Notes: generated from the letters alone by a model not told the origin. 64,000 bases of DNA from Acanthaster planci (GCF_001949145.1 NW_019091361.1:1525662-1589661); one strand, 5' to 3'; positions 23,169 to 62,800 are shown, counted from the stretch's first letter. A program made the numbers and translations.

Positions 23169-23789
23169 ACCTTCCATTGTAAACATGTTTGCAATGTGTG
23201 CTTGCAGACACATGAATTATGTAAAATGTAATGTAGACATTGAATATCCGTATTCACATAAATGTGCTTTGGAAAAGGCAAAGAAAGTACGTGTTCATTG
23301 TACCCTGAATTATGCAAGTGCTTGGCTCAACGCGTCAGGTCACATCATTTTAAAAACGTATAGATACCTCAAGTGTAGAGGGGTGAGTCTCCACTGTGCA
23401 TGTTTTCACATGCATCAATTTCTGTTAAAGAAAATTGTGACTTTGATGATGGTCCGTTGTGAGAACGGACATGTGTTACACTGTTGAATGTTTTTGAATT
23501 CACATGTACCGTACAATTTTAATGGAAATGAATTACAGACCCACCATGTCATCAAAATGAAAAGAGCAAGGAGGTCTTCTGATGACAACCAGATCTGTGT
23601 TAAAAGTCCAATATATGGAATTTTACAGTGTCTGCCAACAATTGGCTGTACTTTTCAACTCGTGAGATTCATGGGTACATGTACGCACTTGTATTATTTT
23701 TTTGTTGTTTAAACAAAGACTCCTTGTACATATACGTCCCGATTGTATAAGAAACGACAATTATTGTGTACACACTACACAGTGCTGTA

Positions 23790-23930
23790 GAGTCACTCAC
23801 AAGGCCAGTCACAAGTCTTGTCTCACTTGAGACCAGTTGAGATGCTGTGAACAACAAAGGAATGCTTTTATCACATTTCACTTGAGTAGGCTGTGACTGG
23901 GTGACTTGTGATGGGCTTGGGACAGACTCA
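23790..23930. repeat. Copy of the CACAAGTCC inverted-repeat family
   Basis: Carries AGTCACTCACAAGGCCAG, the core AACAAAGGAATGCTTTTATC and the inverted end GGGTGACTTGTGATGGGC. It abuts, with a few bases between, a different inverted-repeat element at 23938. Confidence 0.7.
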
Positions 23931-23937
23931 ACAATAC

Positions 23938-24102
23938 GGCCGTTTCACAACAGTGCGCCACCAAGAGTTTGCAATGCGTTGGCCAATCACAATGTGTGAA
24001 ATCTGTCAACCCAATGCGCGTTTGGAAAGGGTTGACAAATTTCGCGCATTATGATTGGCCAACGCACTGCAATCTCTTGGTGGCGCACTATTGTGAATCG
24101 CC
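23938..24102. mobile_element. MITE of the GATTCACAATAGTGCGCC family, copy 1
   Basis: The 165-bp element folds nearly end to end. The right arm GGTGGCGCACTATTGTGAATC pairs with GTTTCACAACAGTGCGCCACC on the left, and CGTTGGCCAATCA pairs with TGATTGGCCAACG inside. No coding capacity. Copy 2 is at 31815-31970. Confidence 0.8.
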
Positions 24103-24559
24103 AAAATTAAAGTGTGTGATGCAACAATTTTGGTTCTGGAAGACAGAGAGACAAAATAACGTCAGATTTCATGACAGCTGTGACATCTCTCATTTTCTAT
24201 TTATTTTCAATTGACAGGATTTTTTTTTTCAGAAAACCTTTTTACTTTTAGTACAATGCGTATGTTTGTTCACATTTAAAAATAATACTGGATTAATTTG
24301 TCTTTCAAAGATCTACTACACAAAGTATGTTAAAGCAGCCCAGTGCACATGTGCATGGATAACAGGGATGCAAGAGGCAAAATTTAGAAAAAGGTTTTGG
24401 AGTGTTTGTGGGTACAGGTAATTAATTATAATGTACAGAGTTTGAACAATGAACCAATGGAGTTCCTTGATGGCAAGCTACTGCCACACACCTGTAAGCT
24501 AAAGCCAATATTACATTGGCAAATAATTAAGCTTCGTAGCCATTGAGCAGTGTTGGGGT

Positions 24560-24735
24560 CATCCAATCTCAAGTCCTTTCATAAGACCAGTCATACATGT
24601 ACATACAGATCGAAGGGTGAACAAAGGAATGCCTTTGTTCCATTTCATTTGAATTCAGAATGTACATGTAGCTTGTGACTTAGCTTGTGGCATAAGACTG
24701 AATGACTCTTAATGGACTTTTGATGGACTCCACCA
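24560..24735. repeat. Copy of the CACAAGTCC inverted-repeat family
   Basis: Has CAAGTCCTTTCATAAGACC, the core AACAAAGGAATGCCTTTGTT and GCTTGTGACTTAGC, then an end resembling GGACTTTTGATGGACTCC. Two TACATGTACAT insertions interrupt it. Confidence 0.65.
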
Positions 24736-25600
24736 TGATATTGCTATTGAGATCAACACAATATCCAAACTCATGAATTGGTAGCGGTCTTTTGACCATT
24801 TTTCTTACCTTCATTGTCAAGAATAGTTAATTGGCAATCTTCCTAAATGTACATTGTATCTATTGTTGGCTTCTAAAATTAATGGATGACAAGTCTTCAT
24901 TAGACTACATGTACATGTATTTATGTATGCACACCGATAGTGGATAAAATGGAAAAATAACATACATTTCAACAAGGGTTCACTGGGACTGACAAGTTGG
25001 TAGTTGGCTCAACTCTTTGTACGGACTGGTCGTATGCAAGAGTAAAGCACGACTCAAGGGGAAATTGCATCTATTGCATGTACCCTTCTGTGTAACTTTT
25101 CCTTCCTTCATAAGGCCACCTGATCTGGGGTCAAGGGTTATGTCTAGAGCATAGATGTACATGCACAGTACCTATGCACCATACACCTGGTTTTGTTCAC
25201 AGGTTATCTTATTTTTTCCTTTGAGCCTTTTATTAAAGTTTTGTGCAGCCCGGCTGTCATTTGGCATCAATTTTATAAAAATTTGATGTACGTTCCTGGG
25301 GAAATCATGGGGGCCTTGTTGCATTGTGACACTGGGCATATTCATTAAGCATTTCATATCAAAATCCTTTTAGTAGATTGAACAATCAATAATGGAGGAG
25401 GAAAAGGATTGGCCTTTTCAGGGATAAAGTTAGAGAAAGTTGAGCTTGGTTGCAGCTTCAGGAGGCAAGTCTCAGTCAATTCACCGTCACACTTTTCCAT
25501 TCACTTAAACTCCAAATGGTGAAAAATTTGCCAAACTAAAAAGGGCTGCAGTTCATGACATGCGTGTAAGAAGTTTGACGCTAGTTTGGGTCTTATGCCT

Positions 25601-25647
25601 ACCCTGGCTCACACATTCAGATTGCCGACCCTGGCTCACACATTCAG
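25601..25647. repeat. Short tandem duplication, 27-bp period
   Basis: ACCCTGGCTCACACATTCAG occurs twice, separated by ATTGCCG. No further units and no gene context. Confidence 0.8.
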
Positions 25648-28600
25648 AGCATTACCACTGAAGAGCCAATCTGTCATGGCAGCTGTACGGCCACTGCACG
25701 CTTGTAGCTGTTCAAGAATTTCACATCTACTGAAATTATTCGCTGCATTCTTCATGAGAACTTCATGTAGACGTAGTTGAGTGACATTAAATTTTGATAT
25801 CAGTAAAGTATGTGGATTAAATAGTCATGATTGCCCTTGAAAATCAATGCATAAAGATTATAAGTCAAGCAATGACTGTCCATTTTTTCCAATACTTGAT
25901 TCCATTTCTAGTTCAGCTACAGATTAACGACAGGTTGAGAAAGCCAAAAGGGTGCAAAAAAAAATCATTAGTGCTTGGTGGAGACTGATTTCAATTTAAA
26001 TCATGAATCAATTAAATACAAACTACCAATTTTACATCAACTTTTCTTGGAATGAAGGAGATTGACAGTTACATTTTTGCCAAGTCAAACTATTTACAGA
26101 TCAAATTCATGTAAGTTGCAATTTTAGTCTCTGCTACAGTACTTACAAACAGTGAGACTTACTCTGTGTGCTGTGAAAACAACATCCCTGTACATGCATC
26201 AATACATTTACAAAATTTGTAGACATTTCAAGTTTTATCAGCTTTGGTGACATTTTGACAGTAAAGGTGATAGAATGAAAAAAAAAACAGGTATTTTAGT
26301 TTTACTTGAAAATTCTGTAAAATTTGATGGTTTTATCTATTTCTACAGTACTTGAAGGTAATTTTTTGCACATAATTACATGTATTTGATAAAGGAGTGA
26401 ACTGACAACCAATTTCAAGAAACATTAATCATTTCAGCTTTGTAAAAATAAACTTGCCAAGGAAAATTAAAAACTGTGAAACTAATTTCTCTTGTAGCTT
26501 CGTTTATCTTTTTCTTGGGGGGGGGAAGAAGAGGAGAGTGTCTCCCCATTCATAATTTTGAAATACGACCTAAGAGCTAGGTTATTTTGGCCCCCCTCAC
26601 AGCCGGGTGGGGGTGGATACTGCCCCCCCCCCGAACTTGGCTGTGCCTTGGTCGATTTGTTTCAACTTGGCAGGCAAGTGCATGTACACACTCTCCTTAT
26701 TACAAGTGTGAAGTTTGATGCCAATCACATAATCAGTTACATTATGATCATTTGAAGTTCAAGCCTGAACGCGTACCAGAGAAACAGTATACAGTTTTTG
26801 CTGACGCAGTCTCGGAAAAATTGGCACTGCACAAGAATGGTAGGATTAATTTTCAGAAAAGTGGTGACAAAAAGAACACAGTGAGTTACTCTAAAACTCT
26901 TTTAAAGGTTCAGCTCCTGGTAAAAATGCACTGCGGGAAAATCAGAAAAACTGTTGGGGGCTGGATTCCCCCCCCCCTTTTTTTTAGGGTTAAGCGACCC
27001 CCTAAAAAATGTGTGCACCAACAGGTCTGCCTCAGAAATTTTGGTAGTTAAGCTACTGGGGAGGGGTACTTTTACCCAAACTATTTTGTAATATATAATT
27101 GGACAATTCAGTTTCTGTGTAGTAAGAAAGCGCGGGGGGGGGGGAGGAAGCTATCATCAAACGAACCACATGGGTAACAGAACAGAAAAGAATGGCTGGA
27201 TTGAGACGGCAAGAAGCTGACACTACACTTCAACTGTTTGAATCTAACTTTAGTGAAATTTTCTGTCATTCAACTAAAACACAAACTACTTTTACCCTAT
27301 TGTAAACAGGAAAGCCTCTTCATATTAGTAATGCAAAGCTGGCATTTACATGTATCCCAAAAGTTTTTCCCAAATATGGTGCTTAAATACCTATATGTTG
27401 TTGAATGCATGCATACGTATTCCACACTGTTCCTCACATTCAGCTGTTAAAAAAGACATGTACACATGTACCACATACATCCTACTGTGTAAGTAGAAAT
27501 TTAAAGTTTCCTGTTACTATTTTTAAAGTCTGATTAAACAGTTTTACAGTACCAAATTTCCCTCTTCACGATAGAATTGCTTTTCACAATACATGCATTA
27601 TGAAAACTATACATCTAGTGATTATTTACAAAATTGGGCAACAAATTATTACCATCATCACCAATATTAACAAGTGTTTTCCAAAAGCTGTTCTTGAACA
27701 ATAATTCTCTTGTATTAAAAAAAAATCAGCCGTTAAGTCAGATCCGGTAAAAAATAATTCACATTGTTTTATTAAAATCTTTACACATATATGGCATCAT
27801 TTTAAAATCTGAACACGTATACAAAAAGGTGTCATTAAAAAATGCTTTTTACAGATGTTAAGTCACATGCATGACCTACACGTAATTAAAGAATTTGTAC
27901 TGAATTAAACATGTGTAATTTCATCTCTTTAAAAACTACTCTACTACATGTACATAAAATAATTAACTACATGTAGATTATTTAAATATGTCTTCATGCT
28001 GGTTTAACTCTCAATCATAAGGAAAACCATCAATTCTCATCCACACTGAATGAGCACTTAGTTGATGTTTTCTTTCAGTTTCCAATATGTTGGAAGTGGT
28101 CCAAAGATTACTGTAACCAATGCCAAACACACTCTGGCCAGCTACACCTTGACGATAAAAGGCATGGTATTTTGAATGGTTAATTAGGCTATGCTTGGCA
28201 ACAAAACCCCCCTCTGCTCTAGCTCAGTAGGCTTGGTTCCAAGACGTCCTTTACTGTGCCATGTTTAAGCGCACACAAAGTCACTGGACTGTACAATATG
28301 ATTCATCAAAGTGGGCACTCTGTTCATGCAAGTCAGGGCCGCAAAGAGGGGGACTTTTCCAGTGAATCACGGCACGGTCAGCAAAGACCAAGAAAGGGCA
28401 TCTGGGAACTAAGACTATCTCCCAAATAGTTTTTTAAAGACAAGAATCGTTAATGATATGCCCATCAGCTTTAATTTCTTGGCATACACGCCCTTTATAC
28501 AAACAGAAGATTTCGTATCTGTAACAAAGCAATTTATGAATACAAAACTTCACAATGCCACAATATTTCCAATTTTATATCCATGACAATGTAATCAATG

Positions 28601-29766
28601 AGTGTGCTGTGGTATTGTGACCATTACTGTGCTTTGTGCATGTCATTTTAACCACGGACCCTCCAAGGTCCGTGTTTTAACAAACTGAACTGTACAATGC
28701 ATTACAGAGACTTCAACCTTCTCTAAAATGTGCACATTCGAATCTAACTAAACACTTCTCAAAAAAAGTTGAAGAACCACATTTAATTTTGTGTACACTT
28801 TTTTCAAATGAGATATTTTACTGCTAAAAATGTGCATTTGATGTTTTGAAACATTTTTAAAAATTTTTATTTCAATGAGATCATCATCTAGACAAACTAA
28901 AAATGAAAGAACCAGACCCCACTCATTGCTTGGAACAAAATTACAAGTTAAGAAAAAAGTAGTCCTTATCTGTGTTTGAGTAACATATTCAGACTGCACT
29001 TGATTTGGTACCTTCCTATGCGCCAATTCTCAAGACACTCAAATACATGTACCTCTCTTTTCCGTCTTCATCACAGACACACGTTTATATTCCCAACCTA
29101 GCGTTGACATTCCTTTGTTTTTGAATACATACTTCAGAATGCTCAGTGAAAATACTGCTTTTTGGTGCACTTGACTGCTCTTTAAGCTGATTCTCGTCAT
29201 TGGTTTCCTTCATCGTTCCTTTTGCTTTTGAATAGACCTAACCCAGATATGCCCCTAAACTGTTTCCAGCGGGGGGGGGGGGGAATTATGTGGACCTGGC
29301 TTAGTCCACACACTGTTTGCACAATCTACATCATATGGACTTCTTTTGATGACAGGTCCACATGTGAGGCTGGCATATACCGTCAATTTGTAACTTCACT
29401 CAAAACTGTTGACACATCTCAAACCCCACAGGAAGACAAGAACCTGGGTACTAGCTGTAACTTAAAATCTCAGTAAATGCCCCCTCTAAAATTACACATA
29501 TCAGCGACGGATTTTACAATGTTATTTTGGGGCACGGAAAACTGTAAGAGCATGTAGCCATGGTAACACATACCCAACTGGATTTGATTTCCAATACTTT
29601 TAAATGTATATTCCATCATACCGCCTTATGATCTGTTAAAAACATAATCTCTTCTTTGGCTTTCCTGTTGGCATTATATGATGTCAGTGCACTCCTTGTT
29701 GAAGACTCAGCCTCTTCTCCTGTTGTGAGATGATGATCAGAAGTGGGTGTGTGTTGGCATGCCAGA

Positions 29767-54711
<24,945 letters not shown>

Positions 54712-56830
54712 CTCCTGCCGGAACTATCGCGACGACAAATCTCCGCCCGTACACAGAACTTTGGGACGGTAAATTATAGCATGGAGGAACAAGTGTACGT
54801 TATCAACCAGGCCTGTGCAAATTACAAGCCCCGAAAATGTACGTACTTGGTCACTGCCCCTTGTTAAGTGATAAACCGTAAACAGAACTTCGTACTCAGC
54901 ACACACCACCAGGCATCATACATTCACAGTCACACCGGTTTGTTGTCAAGTAGGAGTTGCTTTCATTTCCAATTCGGTGCCCCGTAACGAGGGTGGTGAC
55001 GTCATGACCACCTGCTAAAATGAAACTGCGCATGCGTGTTCTGCTCTTTAGTGTACTGTGCATGTACTGAAGTTAGCAGCCACTCACGCATGAAAGCCTT
55101 TCTAGGGACATCAACCCGATAGGCCCTTACACACCAACCGACGTGCGGGCCAGGCGCGCGCACTAGTAAAGTTGCACTCGTTTGTATTGTAAAAATAATT
55201 AAAATGAAAGCAGACCAGTAAGTTATAACGTAAAACCATTATAACATAAGGTATTTTAATCAAACTTGAAGAATTTGCCAGACCAGATCCTTGTATTAAA
55301 AAAATCAAATAATCGTACCGCAGATAAAGAACTACCGTTACAAAGGTCACTTACAAGTTGATTCTCAAAAGTTTAAGAATATTTTTTCCGTTCCGTCCAA
55401 TTTCGTTCTTGACAGCGATTTGGAAGGCAATACCATGGAGGTGGTAGGTAATACATTTGCTTCAGCAATGAAACCAAATAAGTATGTTTTTAGAGTGTTG
55501 TGAACTGTACCGAGGTACTGTACCCTTGTCCAAACTTGTAACTGCAAACGAAACAATAACTCTTTTTTCACAAAGGGTAACTGAGAAGATCTTGCCACAA
55601 AAATGTTGTCAACCGTATTGTAAATGTTTTAATGTGGTAATCAGTGTAGGAATACAAATCTGAGTCCTGTATTTCAGAAGAAAATCTTTATTAGTACTTT
55701 CTTCTTCTTTTTCTCAACTAGGTGAGTTTTTCTTTGGGAATTTCTTAAAAACAAATCAACCTTCGGTTTGTTAAATTCTTGGTGTATAAAGTTAATAGGG
55801 AACTTTTCATTCTAACTTCAGGGTGAAACCGACCTTTGCAGATTGTTTTCTGAATCTTCAATTCCCGGAAAAGGGATTTATGCTGCTATACTCTTCGCTA
55901 TGGGTAAACTGATACAATAGTATAGGTTCAAAAGTAAAACCTGTTTTTCTAATGTCAACATAGCTAATCAAGAAATCAAAGAAAACATGCATCACTTTTT
56001 TTAGTCAAGGTATACATGTATAATTTAACACCTTTCACAACAATAGCCATTTTGTGGACCAGAGGACCTAATGATCTTGACCCCTCAGCATATGCAGGCC
56101 TACCGTGACATTTCAATGTGAAATCACCAGGGGCCTATTCACAGAACTCGTGGTAATCGTTACTTCTGTTGATCAAAAGCACATTTCATACCTCAGTTAG
56201 GCTAGTGCTTAGCCTGTGCCATACTTTTGTTTCACAAACTGAAATCTTGTAGAGAAAGCCACTTGGTGTGTAAACCCTCCCTCAGAATGTTAAAACATTG
56301 TTGATGGGATATACATGGATCTTCACTTTCCTGAAGACTCACGATGCACATTGCAAGATGAACAGCATGTAGTGAGTGCACACTGTTTGAAAAGCTGACA
56401 CTGACTCCTCACAGAGCCGACACTTGCTCCAAAAGAGGATTGCTTCCATGTACATGCACCTCCAATCTACACCTCTAGGCCTACACATTCTTTCCACTTC
56501 TTTACAAATTAATAACAGGAGACTGACTGAATAAATGGCCTAAAAAATTGATTTAAGAGTACATGCCAATAAGATAAAGCTGTCTAAATATAACTTTCTC
56601 ATTACCACAATCAATGTCGCTGGCTAGTGACAGCAACATGGAGTTTAAAGAAAATGACGTCATTTTAAGTTCCAACAACTTAGGAAGGCTCTGTAAAATA
56701 CTTGGCCATTTTTACATGATGCATGTGTTAAATCACAACTGGGTGTGAACACAAGACTCAGAGTCTGTTTACTGCCTTACATTCAAAGATTTGCTTGGAG
56801 TGAGGGAATTGGTTTCAACAATAGCCCCCT
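54712..56830. other. Intergenic region: 5' flank of CaMK4 and 3' flank of the Ig/frizzled gene
   Basis: No supported gene. The left 450 bases are CpG-richer (CAGGCGCGCGCAC near 55151) and are the probable kinase promoter. The rest is AT-rich. Minus-strand AATAAA (55687-55692) and ATTAAA (near 55627) are candidate ends for the Ig/frizzled transcript. Confidence 0.5.
55027..55038. promoter_or_regulatory. NRF1-like palindrome upstream of CaMK4 exon 1
   Basis: TGCGCATGCGTG matches the NRF1 consensus (YGCGCATGCGCR) except near the end and lies about 320 bases upstream of the kinase ATG, in its CpG-richer flank. Binding is inferred from the motif only. Confidence 0.4.
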
Positions 56831-59800
56831 CTAGAACAAGTACACCGTCAAAGATTCGCGCAACCCAACACAGGTGTAGGTGCCTCGGACAGTAGATGCA
56901 TAAGCAATGAACAATCGGGTGACAGTCTCTGACATGCTGATGGCATGGATGTTGTGCCTTGAATCTGAATGTCAGAAATAAAGCAAGAAAACAAATTTCT
57001 GCATGAAAAATCTAACAGTGTGCAGGAGAGACTGACTACTTGTTGACACAATGAACCATTGTGATATTGAAAACGGCAAGGTCATTTGAAAAGAAAGTAT
57101 GTGTGGGAGTTGGCATGTTGCCATGCTGGAAGGGCAGACCTTCCACACACATGCATTGCTGATCCCACGTGACCTTGATTGGTCAGAATGACTTGGGGCC
57201 TGCACTGCATTATAAAGATCAAGTAATTGTTGGCTCAAGTGGTCTATTAACACACAACCTCAAGCTTTAGAATGGGGTCATTCCAGAAATTAAGGGTTCA
57301 AAAGTGTGACATTTTTGTGTCCCTGATACATCGGACCTTTATTAGTTGACATGGAAATATCACCGGAAACTACTACTGTTTGTTTGGCAAGTCATTAACA
57401 TTAATTCATCACTCTTGGAAATTAGAAAAATGTGTTCTGAACTTACAGAATCATATGTCAGATGTGACAGGGACACGAAAAACGTGGACCCCTGATTTCT
57501 GGAACTACCCTTTGGTACTTCTTTTCATCGGCTGTCAGTATTTGAGCAGGATTACCCAGCTATTTATCATAAGCCATAAACTAGCGAACCATCTAGCTAT
57601 GGATTATGCTGTAAGTTACAGTACAATGCATGTTGCAAATCCAAAAACTGGTAATCAGTGATCGTACTGAAGAAATTTCAACTCGTAACGGTGCAAATCC
57701 ATGTTAGCATCTGTACTGTGGAGGGCAATCCTAAAACCTAAAAAAAAAGATGAAAAAACTGTAAAGCACATTTCTGCATACGAGTGTATACAAACAGTTG
57801 TCATAACTGTACTTCTTGGTAATAATTCATCAGTAACCAGCCACTTTGATTGACCACCTGTGACCACGCTTGTCTGAAATGTTACAGTGACCCCCCACAG
57901 AAGTTTACAAAATTTTAAAGCCATGATGCTAACATGTAGATCTGGTAGTTTTGAGTCAGTACAGCTAGACACTTATGCATAATCTAAAAAAAGATCCTAC
58001 CAAAAGGAACCTCCCTGCCATACAGATCCAACCACATGGGCTGATGACCGGGGGTAAGGTTGTAGGTGCAGTCCACTATCTTGCTGTAATCGTCCAAAAG
58101 CACCACAATGGTCAGCTCTGCCAATGTGAAGATCAATGAAAAAAAATGGGAATCACAGACATTTTTCTTGTGAAGTACCCAAACTAGAAGAGATGATGGC
58201 TGTCACAAGTAGCAGCTGTCTTATTTCTCAACGATGCTCCCAACTTTTCGCCCCTTTTTACTTCTAAGCTCCTTCAGTGAGCTTTCTCTTTACGACCCTT
58301 TTACCACAACTGGGTATCGTTATGATAACTGACTTAAATCAGTTTCAATGGGCCTTTTTTTGTCAATAGGACACTGCTCGATTTATGTGGCATACCTTAA
58401 ACTTGCGTAAACCTTACCTGGTTTGGTGACCGCGTCAACATCACCCAACACGATGGTCTGGTTTGAGTACCGACTAGAACAGGTGTACGTTCCTGCATCC
58501 TGGTGATTGGTGAAGTCACTGATGTACAGACGGCTGACTGTGGGTGACAGATTGAGGACTCGCCGACGAGAGGTTGGGTCTATTTACATGTAGATGGGAA
58601 AATGCATGCAAATGAATTACATATGTCGCCTATTGCTTCATCATCATCCAAGCACAAAAGCAAAGTCATTGCTACATTATTGAAACAGCCGGCTATTTAC
58701 TTTGCACTATGCTTAATGAACTTCAATGTTCAGTTGAAGAATGTGCAATGGGACTTTTTTCACCGTGTCGATTTTGTTATGAGGGGGGATTCGTCTGGAA
58801 GCGAGGTTAACAAGTAAGGGTATTCACAGAGCTTCCCATCTATCTTACCTGTAGTTTGGACTGGCTCCCCATTTGGTAGATACCAGACTGGTTGGTATTC
58901 AGGAAGGAGGATGTAGCTGCAGTCCACGATGTACAGTGAGGAATTGTCAGGTGTTTCTTGAGTGGTGATAGTTATCTCATCCACTGTATGGGAAGCAGAT
59001 GCCAGAGTTGAATATGTTTTACATCCAAATACTTTGAAACAATTCTAAGCCCAGAATAGAGAAGCCAGGTATAGTTTTAAGGAATTCTTGGTCCTGTCAG
59101 TTCTCCAGTCACACTGCCAGTATTGTTGTCGAGTCCTCATCATGGGTCAATTGTAGGGCAGTCTTGAGCCGATAAAAAGGCGTCCATTTGTCATTGTTCA
59201 TCCCAAACAAGTTGTGACCAGACTCTCGATATGACTTGTGACGGATTCTAAACATGCCCGCAGACAAGATAAAATATCCCCAAGGCCCAACAGACTCAAA
59301 ATCTGGGGGTTGGTGGCCAACAAAGGATAAACATCCTCGTCTCAAACTTGGTAGTTTACATAGTACATTTGCTGCTGTTTGACTGATTAGTGAAACAAAG
59401 TAAAACAGACTTATACAAGTGCTGCAGTTTGCTACGTCTGAAATGGATGGGATTGAGACTACAATAAGATTATGCCGGAGTGGGGTTAAAGTGTGGAGTC
59501 AAGCCACAAGCTTCATTCAAGCCAGGACTTAAGACCAATTGTAGACCCACGTGTGTCAGGTCTACTTTAGTTTGCTTTATATGCCTTGGACATGGATCTT
59601 GGCTATGCTGCAAATGCAAAACAGAGACACCGAGAGAAAACCTCAGCAGAGGTTGAAGTGGGCATACCATCATAACAAGGGACCTCTCCTGTGGCTGGGC
59701 TGAAAATTCCACAGTCTGGATATCTGAACATCCGCCTCCCTGATGTGGACTGCATGCATGCACCGGTGTTTCTCTGGCATAGCTCCCGGCAGGATGCATT

Positions 59801-62800
59801 GTACAGGGGGGCCGGGACCTCCGCATCCGGGTCGCAGGGGGGAAAGTACACGGTGCAGATCAGTGGTCTGGCGTAGGGACTGCAGAACAGGCTGTTGAGG
59901 TCGAGGGAGCTCATCTGCTGTAGCAGGTGCACCGTCTCAGCTACCGATTCCAGGCCAAGTTGGTTGGGGAAATAGGCATGTGTATAACCGACCCCTTCAC
60001 TACAGAAGCCTTCGGTGATTGGCTGGCATGTACCTGGAACTGTGAAGAAACAGAACACATGGGAAGACGCTCAGCTGGATTAAAAACAGACACTGAAACG
60101 GCAGGTTGGTAATCTGAAATGCAAATCTAACTATCCTCTGTTCACATCTTTTCAAATACTTGAGATTTTATATATACATGTACCAGATTATGACAGATTT
60201 GGGAAGGTGGATTTAACCATAATTAATCTTACATTTGGACTCATGCTCCAAATTAAAAGCTGAAATGCAAATGAAGAAAAAAAAAGAGATTCTGTACAGA
60301 AGTGTCCTTTGGATGGTTTAAAAAGGAATTTTCTAGAAAGGGTCTTTGACGGAGATTTAAGGAAAAGGAACCCAATATTTATGAAGCCATTTTTCCATGT
60401 CTACAAATTGTTTCCTCTATGAACTTATGTTGACTTTTAAAAAACACCAAATTTTAAAACCCTGAAACCAGCCCAAACACTGAAGAGATGTGCTGCAAAG
60501 AAAAACATTTATCGCATTTCAAACTTCAAAAATCTTGTTTTTAGAGATTTCTTTGAGTCTGATCCAATACCTTTGGGTATCAGATCCTTGCTGAGCGTCA
60601 CAGATTTCTGCAGACCGTCCACTACGCATGTGTAGTCACCAGCATCTTCCTCCTCTTGAAAGGTATTAATGCCCAACTTGGTGGTCTTGGGGCCAAGACG
60701 CTGTGTCTCCGTGACAAATGACGATGACAATCGTCCTGAAACAACCGACCAACACGACAGAGAGGACTCACACTGATTATGCAGTTTGTCATTCCAACTA
60801 TGCATGGGCTCAACATGATCACTCAATTACTTTCGCTGATATAGATTAACGTATGAAAATCTACAAGGGACGTGATGGCTCAATCTGTATTCAGCAATTG
60901 CATGCCCTCCCATTAACAACGTGACAACTTTCTACTCGCACAAAGTCTGCTGCATTCACAACTAAAATATGGTTTTTATCAAAACTCTCCACTTACTTCG
61001 CAAGTACCCAGCTCCAGCTCTAGGTTACGACATATAACATCATGACACATCATGAAACAGGCTTCCAGTATCACAGCTATATGTCCACTGTTATGGCTCC
61101 AAGTGTTTGCAACCATTAATGATCGATATACCTGGCACGAGACTGATGCAGGAAACAATTGGATGTTTATGGTTGTGAACTCATTCACAAGACTTAGAAC
61201 AGCAGTCCAAGTCCATCACAAGTCCTTTCACAAGACTTGTCACAAGTAACAGGGCAAACAATGACAAAGGAATGCTCATTTGAATAGCTTGTGATTTGGC
61301 GGAAGACTGGACGACTTGTGATGGATTTGAAGCGACTTATTATGGACTTGACTACACCTCCACTGAAAAGAGAAAAACAAGCGAACATACCTGTTGGTAT
61401 AACTTTGCCGTTGGGTAGTTTCCACCTGGGGCTCCTCCTCTTTGGAAGCAGCGAGGTACAGTTGACTTCAACATTTATGACCGCGCCAACTCGCTGATAC
61501 CCAACAGGGTCGATCTTCACACCTGGAATGTGCACAATCAGATAATGAAGAGCAGTTAACAGTATTCCTTGCATATATAGACACAAATATTTCCTTCTAT
61601 ATAGCGACTACCCATTGTATTTCCCTGATTTTCACATTGGTGTAAAAAGAGTACTTTGCAAAGACTGAGAATGAAAAAATGGTCTTTCTGTGCTGGGGAT
61701 AATGACCATTTTTAATATTTTTGAAAAACATACATTGCAACTGATGAACCCTTGTGATTGGCACACCTGAAAATATAACAAATAACAGTGCAGCCAAAGG
61801 ATCTTAACAATGACTGCTCAAACAAGATTTTGGAACTCTTCCAAAATGTCATTAATGTAAAGCTTCAAATATGTGTTATCAAAACGAAAGGTGCTGGACA
61901 TTCTATGTACAATTTTCTGTTTATTAGCTGAATGTGACGCAGTGAATATTTCAAACAACTTCAACAAATCTTTCAGGCTGCCAGAAGGTCATGGTTGTGA
62001 ATGACATTCAGCCTAGAATGTATACGTAGATGGCATTACAGCTCCTGTGGGTCAAACTTATCGCGCAATAGGTGCTGTTTCTGTCTTGGCTCAGAAGTAA
62101 CTATTTGAGCTCACCGCTGAAGCAGTTGTTGTCTCTTTGCGACGGCAGGTCCTCACAGCCCAGGTCCGCACCCAGCTCATGCAACGCTTCCCTGCAGTCG
62201 GCTTGAACCTTCTTACAGAGCTCACGGCATGGTGCAGGCGGCTCCAGGCTTGCTCCCTCTATGCACTCTGGGTAGCGGTGGGCACAGGCTACCATCTGCA
62301 GATAGGGGGAGCAGTGCTTAGCTTCCAGCATCTCTGGGATGGAGCTTGCCCTTGGGGATGTGCTTGGGTTGTACAAGTCATGTCTCCAAGTCATGCTGTA
62401 GCCAAGCTGGGGGAGACAGGTTGCATCTTGGACCTCAACACAGGAAGGTGGAACTGCCTCTGAAAACATAAGCAGTTGTGATTCAAGCACCAAATGAACC
62501 ACTGGATTTGCCAAAAGACACAATGGTAACAAAAACACCAGCTTCAGTTTAGGTCTGGGCATAGCTTAGGGATTTTGAGGTTTAGTTTAGGGGTTTGATT
62601 TTTGGTTGGGGTTCTGGGTTGGGGGTTGTAGGGGTTTAGGGGGGATTGGGGTTTGGATTTGGGTATTTGGAGTTGGAGTTTTTGGACTTATGTCTGCGAC
62701 TTTTGGGTTTGGGATTTTAGGTTTAGGTTTGGAGAAATAAAGAAAAAACCTTGTGACAAGCTTATGTTCGTGATGTTGACAGTCTGTGAGAATGAGCCAT

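Larger units (their letters stand above)
23169..29766. other. Gene-poor intergenic region
   Basis: I find no supported gene in about 6.6 kb. Short open frames here lack domains, splice partners and codon structure. The region holds three inverted-repeat elements (23790-24735), a 27-bp-period duplication (25601), several poly-G/poly-C runs (near 26520, 26625, 26970, 27135 and 29272), scattered ACATGTACATGT palindromes and a small perfect stem ACGGACC/GGTCCGT near 28651. The right part is the 3' flank of the kinase gene, with minus-strand AATAAA candidates near 28866 and 27770. Confidence 0.6.
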
